From Rhodosporidiobolus odoratus (taxonomy: Eukaryota > Basidiomycota > Microbotryomycetes > Sporidiobolales > Sporidiobolaceae), in assembly GCA_034387635.1 (NCBI GenBank), contig JAOANU010000009.1:744001-808000 (forward strand): a DNA stretch of 64,000 bases. Direction: 5' to 3'. Positions 1 to 12,537 of this stretch are shown here, piece after piece (the first letter of the stretch is position 1; each line of letters begins with the position of its first letter). The notes below the pieces were generated by a model. The model was given only the letters and a program-made list of their open reading frames with translations. It did not search any database and had not been told where the DNA came from. Both the position numbers and the translations under genes were made by a program.

Positions 1-657
1 GACGTCCCGGTCAGGAAGGTCTCGGTCACAGAAACTCGGCTTGTTCTTTCCTGTTGAACAGTGTTTTGTCGATCTGCGCCCTCGTGCTGCGTGCGCGTGT
101 ATACGAACCTTGACTCAAGCGTGCTCTCTTCCGTCGCTCCGGCTGAGCGGGACAGAGCAGCAAACAGCCACGCTGGCCTAGTACTGTGAGCGGCGTGGCT
201 GCCAAAGAAAGTTGCTTCGTAGGATGGACAAGGTTTGCGAAGCTTCTTCTCGCTAATTAATGACCAGCGATAGCCTCCACTTGTCCATTCAGCAGACCAT
301 CTTGCCGGGGCGTCTGGCCGCAGAACTTCGAAAGTGGAAAAAGGGCGTGCCGGCTTTTCCACTATTCTGGGCGCGAGGACTTGCGTGGATCAAGGTCGGA
401 GGTGTGGCTACTGGACGAAGTAAGGGGGGAGCGCGCCGGCAGCGCGGCGATGCGCAGATTACTTGTAGAGAAACAAGGTATGCGTAAAGACGTCACGACA
501 GCTACAACAAACAGCTACAGATAGCTCACCGCCTCCCTCTACTCGAACACCCTGCTCGAACGAAACAACCGTGCAGGGAAAGCTCACGGACCGCACCGCC
601 ACCCGCCCACCCCGACTGTACAGTGACATCGATGGCTCCAACTTCGCCTTCCCAATG
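1..657. other. Left-edge stretch with no supported gene
   Basis: No reading frame here shows family motifs or a consistent exon-intron series. The right part lies just downstream of the heat shock factor stop codon and probably holds its 3' untranslated region. Short open frames on both strands look like chance frames of GC-rich DNA. Confidence 0.5.
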
Positions 658-3460
658 CTACGCCTGCCTCTTCCTCGCACTGCGCCTCGTCCCCCCTTCG
701 CTAGCACTACCGACGGGGCCGGTAGGCCCAGTCACCTCCGCCGGACTCCCGCCCAATACATCACTTTTCCTCTTCTTCCCCCCACCCCCAACCTTCTTCT
801 GCACTTCCTCTCCGGTAGCGACGCTTCCGGCCGTGCTCGCTGGCGAGCCCATACCGTCGAGACCGGTCGAGCCGGCTGGAGAGGTGACTTCGTAAGCTGC
901 TGTAGCTGGAGGAAAGGCGTTCGACGTGCTCGAGGTGGAAGGGAGAGATGGCAGCTGGAATGCAGAAAAGTCGGTGTAAGGTGCAGAGAGAGCGGCGAGG
1001 GCGGGATCGAGAGGTGCGGAAGTGGAAGAGGGAAGAGTGGAAGCATCGTTTAGGAAGGTTGAGAAGTCGATGCCGGAGTCGGCGTTTGGCAGAGAAGGGT
1101 TGAACTGAGAGGGTGTTGAGACGCCATTTGATCCTGCAATGGAGATTCCGGATGGAGCGAGAGGCGCGTGAGTACCACGCAGGCAGGCAAATCAAGAGGG
1201 ATGGGAACACGGTCAGCTAAGGACAAAAAAGGGGGAAAACGGAAGAATGGCTCACCGGAATCCGTAAACTGCGCCATCATCTTATCCAAGTCAAACTGCC
1301 CATCATCGTTCGTCACTGTTCCCCAATCGAAGCCTGCCAGCGCATCCGTCCCGACTCCCTGCCCCGGTGTCCCATTCTCAACCTGCTCCCTCGCATCCTC
1401 CGGCAACGAGTTCATCAGACTCGTAATCTGCGACTCGAGCGCCGCTGTTCGTTGATGAATGTCAAGGGATTCGTCGTTGAGTGAGGAGATTGCGGCATTG
1501 TTCTGCGCATATTCGGCGAAGAGAGACGGTGAAAGGGCGCCGAAACCGGAGGGGGCGGAGGACGTCGGAAGGAGGGAGGTAAGGTCGGATGACGGTGGTG
1601 TGTTGTACTGTGGGAAGTTGTGAGAGGTCGGGATAAGGGATGTACTGGGGAAACTGTAGCCGGGAAGTGCAGGCGATGGAGCGGAAAGAGCAGTGGTGAG
1701 GGCGTTGGTGCTACTGCTGGACCCATTCGAGTGTTGATGCTGATGCTGATTCAGGAAGGCAGTGAGAGCTTCAGGGTTGTTCCCGGCCGCCTGAAGCAGT
1801 ACGTTTATCGTGTCCTGCGAGAGGTTACCGAGTTGCGACGTATCAAAGCCGGTCAAGGGGGAGGCAGTAGGCGAAGGCGTGGGTATATTGCTGAAGCGAT
1901 TTGCGGGTGATGTAGAAAGGGAGGGTGAGGCGGCGGAGAAAGTGAGGGCTGAAGAACTGGCGAGAGGAGCGCGGGAGAGGGCGGACGTGCTGGCAGAAGG
2001 GGCTGACGAAACGAGGGCTGCGACGGAAAAGACGGGCTAAGTTTGCTGAAGGGCAGCAAGAAGGAAACGGCGCGGGGACTCACAGCTAGAAATGGTCGGC
2101 AGATCGTCGTCATCGTCCTGCAGCAGCGGTATCTCCTCTATCTCATCGTCATCTCCGTCCAGTTCCCGCAGCGCTGCTGCTCGTTCTGCCTGTCTTCCCT
2201 TGACATCCTCAAGCAGTAATCGTGGCCGGCCTTTCGGCATCACCACCACTTCCTTCCCGCTTGTGCTCCGCTTTCCCGCCGCGTTGGTAGGGTTCGAAGG
2301 CCCCGGCGAGGTACTCGGCATGACGGGAGACGCGCTCGCTCCTCCATTACTGCTGCCCTGATCCACGACTTGGCCGCCAAAAACCCCAGCCAAGAACCGG
2401 AGGATCTTGTTGATCGTCTCCTCCTGCTTCTTGTGCTTCTCGCGACTCGAAAGCGCTTCCTGCCATAAGGCATGATTCCGCTCTTGCAGATCTTTGAGGT
2501 CTGCCGAGATCGCCGTCTGGTGTTTCCGGATAGCAGCGAGGTCGGTCAAGAGAGCCGGAAAGTCGAGAGCGCCGTTTTCAGCAGTTCCTTCTGCGCCGGT
2601 CTTAGCCTTCTGACGACGGATGAGGCAGAGGAGGTCGGGTTGAGATCGGGTGAAGTTGGGGTTGTTGAACTCGACTGTTCGGGAAAAGGGCAATTGCGAA
2701 TGTCAGATGGAGCTTAGGGCGGGTTATACCCTAGGCAGGCGAAGAGAACGCACGAAGTTCGGCCTCTTCCGCCTTCTCCTTTTTCAGCACGCCTTGTTGC
2801 AGATGGGGCACCTACAGAAGCGACGCATGGCATGAAGAACGGACGAAACGTCAGTGATGAGCTTAGTGTCACTCGTAGCGAGAGCCCCTCTAGCCGGAAG
2901 CATACCTTGTGAAAGCCGTACATGTTGAGTTGCCGAACGAAGCTGCCAAAGTTGGAATGCTTGAAGAAACGAGGAAGCAGTTCCTTCGCGACTCGGTCGG
3001 CGGAGGTGACTATGGGAGGCAAGGTGTGAGCTGGCAGGAACAGCTGAGGCCGCTGAGCAGAGCGTACTGAAGAAGGAGTCGCCTTCGTCGCTCCAGTGGA
3101 TCAGGTCGTCCGTAGCCGTGTCGGAAACCATACTGCAGACGAGAAAAGCGAGGAAAAGCAGTCAGTGAATACGTCTTGTTGCGCCGTGAGAGCGCGGTCC
3201 TGTAGCATAGTTGTGCCTTGTTCTGTGCACTTGCTAGTACCCAGTCACCGACCTTCATTCGTCTAATCTCCTCATCGTCCCTTGCCGCCAATTTCACCTC
3301 TTCCGTCCCTCGACTTGCTCAAGCTGCTCAGAGATACGAGCGAAAGGACTGCGCACCTGTACAGCTTGTTCAGGAAGGCCGGTACGCTCCTCGCTGTAGC
3401 CTTGTTGGGTTTCGAGGGAACCGAAGTTGCGGTCGAGGGTCCAGCGAGCTGTAGCTCCAT
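658..3460 (-). CDS. HSF1: Heat shock transcription factor (HSF1 type)
   Basis: Trimeric DNA-binding factor that activates chaperone genes by binding heat shock elements in the nucleus. Seven exons give a 719-residue product: 3460-3357, 3132-3068, 3009-2906, 2811-2754, 2674-2084, 2017-1256 and 1133-658; every join keeps phase. The DNA-binding domain (about residues 26-130) is spread over the first five exons and carries the hallmark recognition-helix motif [18 protein letters not shown] and the motif [13 protein letters not shown] heptad-like coiled coil for trimerisation follows (about 145-205). The rest is long, Ser/Pro/Asn-rich and presumably activating, ending in a basic KRKS...RRSARKRQA tail that could be a nuclear signal. 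The start ATG lies just before the domain, so the N-terminal arm is only about 25 residues. The family call is firm; exact splice limits are by eye. Confidence 0.93.
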
Positions 3461-3651
3461 GCCGGCTGGAGCGGGCGACTCTGTACTCCGTGAACGAGCC
3501 AGTTTGACGGGTTGTATGCAGTGCTTTGAGCCAAAGGAGGTTGGAGTGCCTGAGAGTGGTAAACAACAAGAAAAGTTATTACAAAGTGATGTACATAGCG
3601 ATCATTCTAACTTTATTTGTATTCATCAAGTTCCCTACCTCGCTGCACACC
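3461..3651. promoter_or_regulatory. Shared divergent promoter of HSF and EAF6
   Basis: Only 191 bp separate the two start codons, so both promoters and 5' leaders must lie here. The EAF6-proximal half is clearly AT-richer than the flanking exons. I could not pick out a convincing array of nGAAn heat shock elements. Confidence 0.5.
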
Positions 3652-4527
3652 ATGTCTGTAGAGCAAGCAGCACCGTCACAGTCACCAGCAGCCCAGTCAG
3701 ACTCGGCTCCAGCAGGTCCGCCAACAGCAGCAGCTGTTCCCGTCGCGTCCACCTCAGCTGCCCAGCCTCCTCCACCTCATCCTCTAGATGGACTGAGCCC
3801 GACAGACCTTAGGAATAAGTTGGAGCAAAGTAGGAAGGACCTGAGGGGGTATCTTGAACGGAAACGCAAGATCGACCGCGACTTGGTCAGTCGTTACTTT
3901 CCCTTTCCTCCTTCGCGCCTGTGGGCCCCGACAGGCAGAAGCGCCGTTCTGGCTCGTGCATGCCATCGAGATGATGCTGAACTACATTTCTCTTGACTTG
4001 AAAAGGCCAGCCTCGAAGCCTCCATCTATGCCTTCGAAGGATCTTACCTTTCCGACAACCTTCTTCCCGCCTCTACCGGTGCTAACGCTGCATCAGCCGC
4101 TGCCGCCCAGTTCGGAAACATCATCCGAGGGTACGACTCGTATATCAAAGCGCAGGCAAGCGTGGGAGGCGATCGGAAACGAGGGGGCCGACCAGGGGAA
4201 GGGGCGGCATTGGACAAGGAAAGGATGTTTTCCGCAAGTAGTGCCACGTTTCAGAGGGTACGCATGCCTACCCTTCTTCCGCGTCTGATTCAATACAGTC
4301 CTGCGATGTCGCTGCCGAGAGTCTCGGCTTCTGCTCGCTCGTCCGGCAATATTCACCACTGCCGCCTTTTTTCCCCGCCATCCTGCCTTGTCCAACAAGC
4401 TTACGTTGTTCTGCTTATCTTCCTACAGTCCATTGAACTCCGAGCCGCCGAGGTCGCCAACTCTGCGATGTCAGAATCCGAAGAAGATATCAGCTCGAAT
4501 GGCCGACGAAAACGCAGTCGGTACTAA
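3652..4527 (+). CDS. EAF6: EAF6, histone acetyltransferase complex subunit
   Basis: Small nuclear subunit shared by NuA4/NuA3-type histone acetyltransferase complexes in yeast and by MYST complexes in animals. Three exons (3652-3885, 4006-4257, 4429-4527) give 194 residues. The product begins with an Ala/Pro/Ser-rich disordered stretch. The conserved coiled-coil core then reads LRNKLEQSRKDLRGYLERK, continued after the first intron by ASLEASIYAFEGSYLSD and, after a spacer, by FGNIIRGYDSYIK, the strongest EAF6 signature. The C-terminus is acidic then basic, ending NGRRKRSRY. It is divergent to HSF and convergent with frataxin. The next plus-strand gene, an ING protein, may act in the same complex. 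Length and motif order match fungal EAF6. Confidence 0.9.
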
Positions 4528-4862
4528 GTTCCCGCGACGTGTCTTTCCCGCCTCATCAGCCGTCGTTCGCGCTCTTCCTTACCTTGTTGTCACTTTGGCT
4601 GTATGTTCTCTGCGGTTAAGTTGTTGTAATACGGTACTGCGCTGGCTCTGCCGTGCTCAAGAGCTACAAAACTTATAGTAGAAACCAACTTGGACTGAGG
4701 CTCATTCGGCTCCAACTACATGGATCACAACGGCGGAAGAAAGCAAAGTGAGCTCGATAAACGTGAGGTACAGCGCATCTTAGCTGAAGCCCCTGAAGAA
4801 GCTTGACCGAGAATCAGAAATTTTCTCGCCTCTCGCAAGCGACGAAGATTGTGTGAGGTCTC
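4528..4862. other. Convergent 3' region of EAF6 and frataxin
   Basis: About 335 bp between two facing stop codons. No coding signal was seen, so it most likely holds the two 3' untranslated regions. Confidence 0.5.
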
Positions 4863-5711
<849 letters not shown>

Positions 5712-5789
5712 TCCGGCAGCTCGAGGTAGTCGAGGGGCGCATAGAACTTGTTTCTCGCTCCATCGACATATTGCGACATCCTCGCTACG
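5712..5789. promoter_or_regulatory. Very short divergent promoter, frataxin / ING gene
   Basis: The start codons of the two divergent genes are separated by only 78 bp. Either transcription starts lie inside this gap, or the core promoters overlap the opposite coding region. No TATA box was identified. Confidence 0.45.
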
Positions 5790-7286
5790 ATGTCAGGCCC
5801 ACCACTGGCAAAGCGCGCCAGAACAAGCTCACAGACATCGGAATCAGCTCAGCAACCTCAGCCGTCCGCACCGACCGCACCGCGAAACAAGGAAGCTGGA
5901 CCAACAACCGACGCGTCGGGCAGCGTTATCATCCAGGACGCTGCACAAGAACCGGAGGACCAGGAGCACACAGCCACTGCTGAGGAACTGGACGAGAAGG
6001 CGAGGATCTACGACCTCGTTGCGGAAGATTATCACGACAGTGCGTCCTTTCCCTCTCCATCGCTCCCCACTTAGCCCTGAGCAAGCCGAATCTGAACGAA
6101 TCCGCCGCACAGTCGTGACAGAACTACCACTTGAGTACCATCGTGCCTTCGCTCTGCTAAAGGAACTCGAAGATCAGCAACAGAGTGCGCTTTTTCCGTC
6201 TCATCTTTTTCTCCTTTGCCCGCTCATCGCCTTCCTCGCAGCCCATACCACCAACCTTCGCACTTCTCTTGAAGCGTACATTGCCTCACTCTCCAACCCT
6301 TCCTCCGCGCCCTCTCCTGTGCCTTCAACCTCGACGGCTGACGAGCCACTGCCCAAAATAAGCGACAATGCCAAGGAGAAGATGCAAGAGCTGACTCGTC
6401 TTGCAACAGCCGGTGTGAGAGCCGGCGAAGACAAAGTCGGATTGGCCGTGTCGCTTTACGAGCTGGTCCGTTCTACGTCTTCGTTGCCTTCGGCAGCTGA
6501 TTTAATCTTGTTCACCTCGCTTTTTCCAGGTGGATCGCCACATCCGCCGCCTCGACGCCGATCTAGCCAAGTCCGAAGACTCGCTCGTCCTTGGCCTGCG
6601 GCAGGACACACTCCCTTCACATGATGCTCCCGCCGCCGGTCGGAAGTCACCTCCAGGCGCCACCACTTCTCGCGCGGCAATCGCGCTCGGCGAGCACGAC
6701 GCCTACGACGCAGACCCTGCTCAGTCTGGTGAAGATGCGGAAGGCAGCGTGGCAGCAAGACGAACACGCAAGAAGCCTGAGAAGACGGCGCAGGAATTGG
6801 AGAAGGAGCGAGAGTGGAAGAGGAGGAAAGAGATGCAGAAGCTCGAGAGGAGGGAAAAGAAGAAGGAAGAACAGCAGGTACAAGTGGGGATGCCGAGTAT
6901 GTTGCCTTATTGGTTCATCTCTCCTATACTCGCTGACGTGTTCTTGCTTTTCTTCCAACAGTCGACCCGAACGAGCCCGTCTATTGCTATTGTCAGCGGG
7001 TTTCTTTCGGCGAGGTACGTCTGCTCCGCTTCGCAGTCATGTCTCTCTGTGCTCTGTACTGAATGACTTGCCTTCAGATGATCGCCTGCGAGAACGAAGA
7101 CTGCAGTCGAGAATGGGTGTGTTTTTCTCCTACATGTATCTTGCTCGCATTTCCTGACCCGCATCTTCCTACTCGCAGTTCCACCTCGACTGTGTCAGCC
7201 TCGACGCTGCACCCGAAGGATCTTGGTACTGCGACGACTGTATGAAGGAACTCAACGTTGACCCAAAAACGATGAAACCGCGTTGA
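5790..7286 (+). CDS. ING-family PHD-finger protein (YNG2/PHO23 type)
   Basis: ING proteins dock histone acetyltransferase or deacetylase complexes on trimethylated H3K4. Seven exons (5790-6039, about 6086-6184, 6242-6465, 6530-6896, 6962-7014, 7078-7116, 7179-7286) give 379 residues in a consistent phase. The N-terminal ING helices contain RTVVTELPLEYHRAFALLKE, then VDRHIRRLDADLAK. A long charged Lys/Glu/Arg linker follows. The C-terminal PHD finger is C4HC3: VYCYCQRVSFGEMIACENED, CSREW, FHLDCVS and SWYCDDC supply all eight zinc ligands, split over three small exons. The protein ends PKTMKPR without a clear polybasic region. Which paralogue (NuA4 YNG2, NuA3 YNG1 or Rpd3L PHO23) cannot be decided by eye. 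The first acceptor (about 6085) was chosen to keep phase and is the weakest join. Confidence 0.88.
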
Positions 7287-8518
7287 AGGCTGGGATTAGC
7301 GATTGCTAGGTGCACGGAATAGTCGGTGTCCGTGTTGTTGCAACTCTTCTCTACGACTCGGGTCACTTGCAGAGTGCACATTAGTTTCTTCGCTGCCGGA
7401 AATGCCGTGTCGCTACAGTACGCGAGGCGAGCCTCTCTACCCTGTTATATGAAGTGAGGACCCAAGCTGACTCGTCTCGTCTCTTCTAGCTCGTATGAAG
7501 CAGTCATTACAGCGATGACAGACGGCTGCGCAGGGGTTCAACGTTCAATTTCGACTCTTTTAATCTTGCAGTTTTCTCTGTGCGCTCGCTAGGCGTGCAC
7601 CTCGGGCGTGCGACGGGAGTCCTGTCGACATAGACCGAAAGTACCGCCTTGCTAAGTGCTGGACTTTCCGCTGAGACGGGGCCTCGCAGCCGGCGGTCCA
7701 AATATACGCGGTGCGCCTGCCTTTCATTCTGGACTACCATCGGTTCTCTGCTTCCCACCTTGCCTTTGTGGTGCCGTGGTGAAGGGCGCACCGATGCGAG
7801 ATGCGGTCGAGTGATCTCATCTGGTTGCAGTGGGGTGATGCCTTGTTCGGGTGGGGCTGTTGTTGCGCGGGGTCAGTCACGGTAGGTCAGTCTGGGCACT
7901 CTGGAGCTACAGAGGTCCCTCAATTACGGAAGCCAAGGGCATACAGCATTCTGACTGGAGAGAAGGAAGCTGCAGCCAGCGGCAGAAAAAACTCAGGAAC
8001 GCAGCGGGACTACTAAGCTCGAATCACTGTTGATGCTTTCGTAGCGGGAAGCTAGAGCAGGTATCAACCTCCTCCAATCTCTCCCTCGCTAGATCACCGA
8101 CCTCGCCTCGAGCTTGAAGTCGTGGGTCTTGCAGTGGGAATCCTTGTCAAGGCCACGACGGATCCCGCTCAGTGGCATCTCCACGGTACAGGCGGGTTGA
8201 TGGGACTCAACAAGTCAGGCCTCCTGACACTCCATGATCCCGCAATCTGGTAAGGAGTCGAGTTGGAAAATCGGACGGTCAGGAGGCAAATCGCCTAGTC
8301 GACGACATCCCAGGCAAGGAGGCGGCACAGCAGCTAGAGAGTGGCGGGGACAAGGCCTTACGGCTTACTCCGAGTGGCTTGCAGACGCTGGAGAGCGGAA
8401 GAGGTTCTTGATAATTGCCTCCGACCTTCTCAGGTTGGCGGGAAGTAAGCTGTTACCGTACTGTTACCCTCTCCTGCCTGGGTGACTGAATTGGGAGGCT
8501 GTCGCATTGGCGGCGCCA

Positions 8519-8540
8519 CCTAACCTAACCTAGCCTAACC
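8519..8540. repeat. Short CCTAA-type tract
   Basis: Twenty-two bases made of four near-perfect copies of a CCTAA/CCTAG unit. It resembles interstitial telomere-like DNA, but telomeric repeats of this organism are not known from the window and the tract is very short. Confidence 0.35.
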
Positions 8541-11099
8541 ACAAACAGGTGGAGTAGCAGGTCAGTCAAGCCAAAAGAGCAGCTGTGTAGGCGAGACCAG
8601 CTTGAAGAATCGAAAACGAGAGAACAGGCTGACTCGAGAGTCCCAGCCTAGACAATGACTTGCCCAGCTGGCTACCTCTCAGAGACAGTGTGGAAGGGTC
8701 ACTCCCAAAGTCTCAAGCCCGTAGCCCTGCAGGAAAACTATCTGTGCTGCGACCATCTGGAAAACAAGGCGGATCAGCGCTTAAAGTTCCGCTCCGGGGC
8801 ACGCTCAGCTTTTTACCGGGAAAGCATAGATATTGTTAGGGTGAACACGCGCTGGAGACGGTGGCCAAGCCCTTGTTAGGAATACTGGATCACAAGGAGA
8901 GACCAAAGGAGCTTCGGGAGAAAAAGAGTCAGTATAAGGCAACGCTAGCGGGGGGTGCAATAGCAGGGTCTGTCTGACCAAAGGAAGGGCGTTGCTTGCT
9001 GGCACTGATAAGGGCAACCTCGTGTGAGGACAACGAGAGTGCAACGCTGGTGAGCAAGGGTTGCAGAAGCTGAGCGAATCCGGGTCCGGTGGCTGGGGAG
9101 AGCTGCGTCAAGCGAGGTCGGACACTTGTGCAGGTCAGCCCGCCGCACTCCGAGGGACGTAGTGCTCATCGAAAAAGAGGAACCTCTAGCTGCTCGAGCC
9201 TCGCTGAAAGCATTGGTCTGCTGCACAAGGGGAAGAAGTCGAGGATTAGGAGGAACAGAACGCAGCGACTAGCACTAACAGAAGAAGCGGACACGATGCA
9301 AACAGCCGGTACTCACAGGTACCCAGGGGAGAGCCTAAGACAGCCAAGAGTAGTGCTGCCAGCCTTGATGCACGCCGAGAGTATCGAAAGATAGTTGACG
9401 AGTTCAAGCAAAGCGCCATGGCGGTCATGCCGGCACGTGCGGTCGCAGTACGAGACTACGCGACAATGAGCATGGGTTACTACGAGTTGAATTGCGTTGG
9501 ACGACCGCAGCTGAGCGAGCTTACAAAAGGTGTGCATTGTGAACAAGCGGAACCCGTATCTCACGGGTGCGGATCGAAGGACAGCGGAGCGCCGCGTCCA
9601 GCTACCGCGTGAGCTCGACGATGCAGGTCCAGGTTGACCTCGTCGCCGGACGTTCGCTGTTGGTCGCTGCTGGGACGATTGGCGGTGCGGAACACCTGGA
9701 GCGTCTCGGGGCATTCGGTCTGGGTCGACGCTGACGCCCTCGACATGATGAGTGTCGGAGCCTGCTGCTGCCAGGAGCGTGCTTGCGTACCAACGGCTCG
9801 TTACGAGGCGTGAGCCGTGACGATCAGGTGAGGCACGGGTGAAGGTGGGTTGGGGCGTCGCCAGTCGAAGAGGGTGTCGAGGACGCACGTTTTCCCCCAG
9901 AACCACAAGGGGACTGTGTACGGAGCAAGCTATAGCATGACTAGAGTGCGGGACGGAAAGATGGAAACCAACCTCATCACTTCTTGTTTCCTCCTGTCTA
10001 CGTGTCGTCCTCGCTACTCTCGAAGCCAGTCTACCCTTTCGGCCTCAGTAGCAGCTGCGAGGCCCATCTACACCCTCCCACCATATCCCGCAAACATCTC
10101 ACCTCGCCGCGTCGCCCCCTCCGCCCTCGTTTGGCGGCGCTCTAACCTAAGTGCACAAACCCTCACCTTGTATCCCCTGGGTCGATTCCCGGCTGGACGC
10201 ACCCTATCAGCCGTACCTAGCGCCGCGACGAGTGTCGGGTTCCTTCATCTTCGGCCGTCGACCTGGTTTGAGGACGAGAGGGAGGTCTGTTCAAGGCCGT
10301 GGGGAGCGTTCTGTCAGCGGGAAGATGGAATTACGCGCGTCCAAGCCTCGTGCAATAGCCCCTGTACGTCCGTCTCCCTCTCCGCTTGCTCTGTCGCGTC
10401 GAGTATGCCCGCTGCCATGGAGGTCCCTTTCCAGTCCCTCCGGAAGTCGAGCCGCCTCCAAATGCTCGCTGGGCTGAAGGCCCTGCTCCGTCCCCTCCTT
10501 CGTCTTGTACAGAGCCCAGGCCCCTCTGCACCGGAAGGGACGAAGGCTGGGGGCGGGTTCACAGCAGACTGCTGGACGTTCAGCTCTTTTCGCTCTTTCA
10601 TGGGCGGGAGGTGGCTCGATGAGGGACTGCACCTTACAAGGGACGGCGATAGTGGGCCTCTGCCGAAAGATGGGGCGGCGGCGGACGAAGGAGGATGCGC
10701 TTGAGGCGTACGAGCGGCTCCGCCGTTTCCGGACCGCTTTTTTGCGAGAACAGACGGGGCGTTCGCGCACCTGTCAAGACGCTTCCTGGTCAGAGCCGGG
10801 ATCTCTCGCTTGTACTCGCCATGCTCGGCGTCGAGGTGGAGTCGAGCAGGCGCTGCGCGTGCCACAAATGGGTGCGGCACCGCGTCTAGAAGGTCAAGGT
10901 GGCGGAAGAGTCGTTGTTTGCTCGTCCTTCGAGGTGAGTGAGCAGCGGCTCTTACCTCGACTCTGCGGTCGACTTCGCACAAGCAGCAATAGAGGTCCAA
11001 TCCCTCGACTCGCTGCTACAATTCATCGCCGCAGAGGATCCCGGCGTTTTTGCGATCGCTTCTTCGCGCCGGCCTGCGGGCTCTCGCTCTTTCCTCGGC

Positions 11100-12300
11100 T
11101 TGAGCTGAGGGAGGGGTAAAAGCTTTGCGGGAAAAGCTCGTCTGGTACGCCGTGAGGCACGCGGCTCAGCGAGCGGAAAAGAGGTCTTGACGCCGAGGTT
11201 GGCGATGTTGACCGTTGCCGGTGAGGGACAGCACAGAGAGGTAGAGGTTACTGGACCAAAAGTAGCGAGTTGGACATGAGATGGAAACGCAGTGCATGAT
11301 GAGGTCGCCGCAAGAAAAGGTTCGCTCCGTTCTTTCCTTACCTCTCGCCGTTGACACCCCCGTCTTCCCTTCGGCCCCCTGCTTCACCTGTTCGCTACAT
11401 TCCTTCGTTGTCCCCTCCGTCCCGTCGCTTTGGCGCCACCGATGCCCTGTTGCCTTGCTCTTTTTACCTTCCGTCCGCCAGCCCGACTTCGCGCCTCTGC
11501 CTGCTTACTCCCTTCGACTTCGGCCTCGTCCCTCCTCGCGTCCTCGTAGTCTCATACCTTCCCCTCGCCCCGAGTTGAGCCCGCGCCGCCGCACCCGTCC
11601 GTCCAGCCCGTCAAGAATGCAGCTCCTTCGGGATTGCGGACACCAGCCTTCGAGAAGGTTGAACCGCCCGTGGCTTTGCTATGGGCGGCAGGCAGGGGGT
11701 ACCCGTACGCCGCTTTGACCTTCGCCTCCCCACTTTGTCCGGAGACGTGGCCGTCCTTCCTCTTCCTTCGGGTCGAGGAGCCTTGTTCGAGTCCTTCGGG
11801 GCGATAGGGCAGGGTATAGGACGAGCTCGTCCGTGCTCGGAGGGTGAGGTGTGCCTCGTCTTCGCCTCGTCAGAGCTCTTCGGAGTGCCTTCGGGCGGCG
11901 AGACGTGCCTCGAGGTTCAGCGTGTCCCGCTGCATTAGAGTCAGGTGCTCGATGGTGTCTTCCCCTCCTTCTCGCTCGTCGAGATTGGGTTGAGGATGCG
12001 CTTGACGGGATCTGTCCTGTCGACGGCGGGCGGCCTCATCGCTGTTGAACGCGGCGGTCGCGTGTGGTTCCTCGGTTCTTGGCTTTGACGGAGAAGGCGA
12101 GCGGCGCGGTGGTTGGGGCGGTGAGGTATGCACCTCTGGCTTCGGCTGGAGGGGCAGTTCGAGGTCGTTGGTTTGAAGGTCGGCGCAGAGGGCGAGGAAG
12201 GACGGCCGGAGACGGAGGAGTGAAGAGGCAGCTGCTTCTTATTCGGGCAGCGGGTGCAGAGGTGGAGGGACAGGGTGGAAGTCGAGTGGAGTGTGAGCAT
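11100..12300 (-). pseudogene. Interrupted coding-like minus-strand frame, unknown product
   Basis: Read on the minus strand, one frame from about 12.25 kb to about 11.1 kb has codon use like the nearby real exons. It encodes hydrophilic, Arg/Glu/Ser-rich stretches such as LRLRPSFLALCADLQTNDLE, EDTIEHLTLMQRDTLNLEAR, STRRKRKDGHVSGQ and DYEDARRDEAEVEGSK. It is broken by TGA codons near 11.87, 11.55 and 11.39 kb. These may be removed by introns I could not place (a possible donor GTATGA lies near 11.55 kb), or the gene may be decayed. No start, domain or family was recognised. The opposite strand also has an open patch at 11.60-11.80 kb, so even the strand is not certain. Confidence 0.3.
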
Positions 12301-12537
12301 GGTGCACTTGCGGTGTGGTTGGGGTGGGCTTAGCGGACGGGTGGGTCGGCTCGAAGTGAGGGACGGAAAAGAGGGCGCATAACTGTATTCATGGCGCAAT
12401 CTGATACTGCCGTTTTCATCGCGATTCTTGTGTCTGCCTGATTGCGTACGCCCTCTTTGTAGCCCGGAAGAGCCAAAGAGAACGCAAATTGACTTTGGAT
12501 TCCCTGCTCATTTATTCTGTGTATAAGCCGTTTTACG

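Larger units (their letters stand above)
7287..12537. other. Gene-poor 5.2-kb stretch
   Basis: No family-recognisable gene and no complete splice-consistent gene model was found. Most open frames here lack the C/G third-position bias seen in neighbouring exons. Two local exceptions are plus-strand patches near 10.67-10.75 kb and 10.96-11.10 kb. A longer interrupted minus-strand frame at about 11.1-12.3 kb is listed separately. A CCTAA-rich tract lies at 8519-8540. The region could hold non-coding RNA, decayed genes or old repeats; no terminal repeats, transposase or reverse transcriptase motif was seen. Confidence 0.5.
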
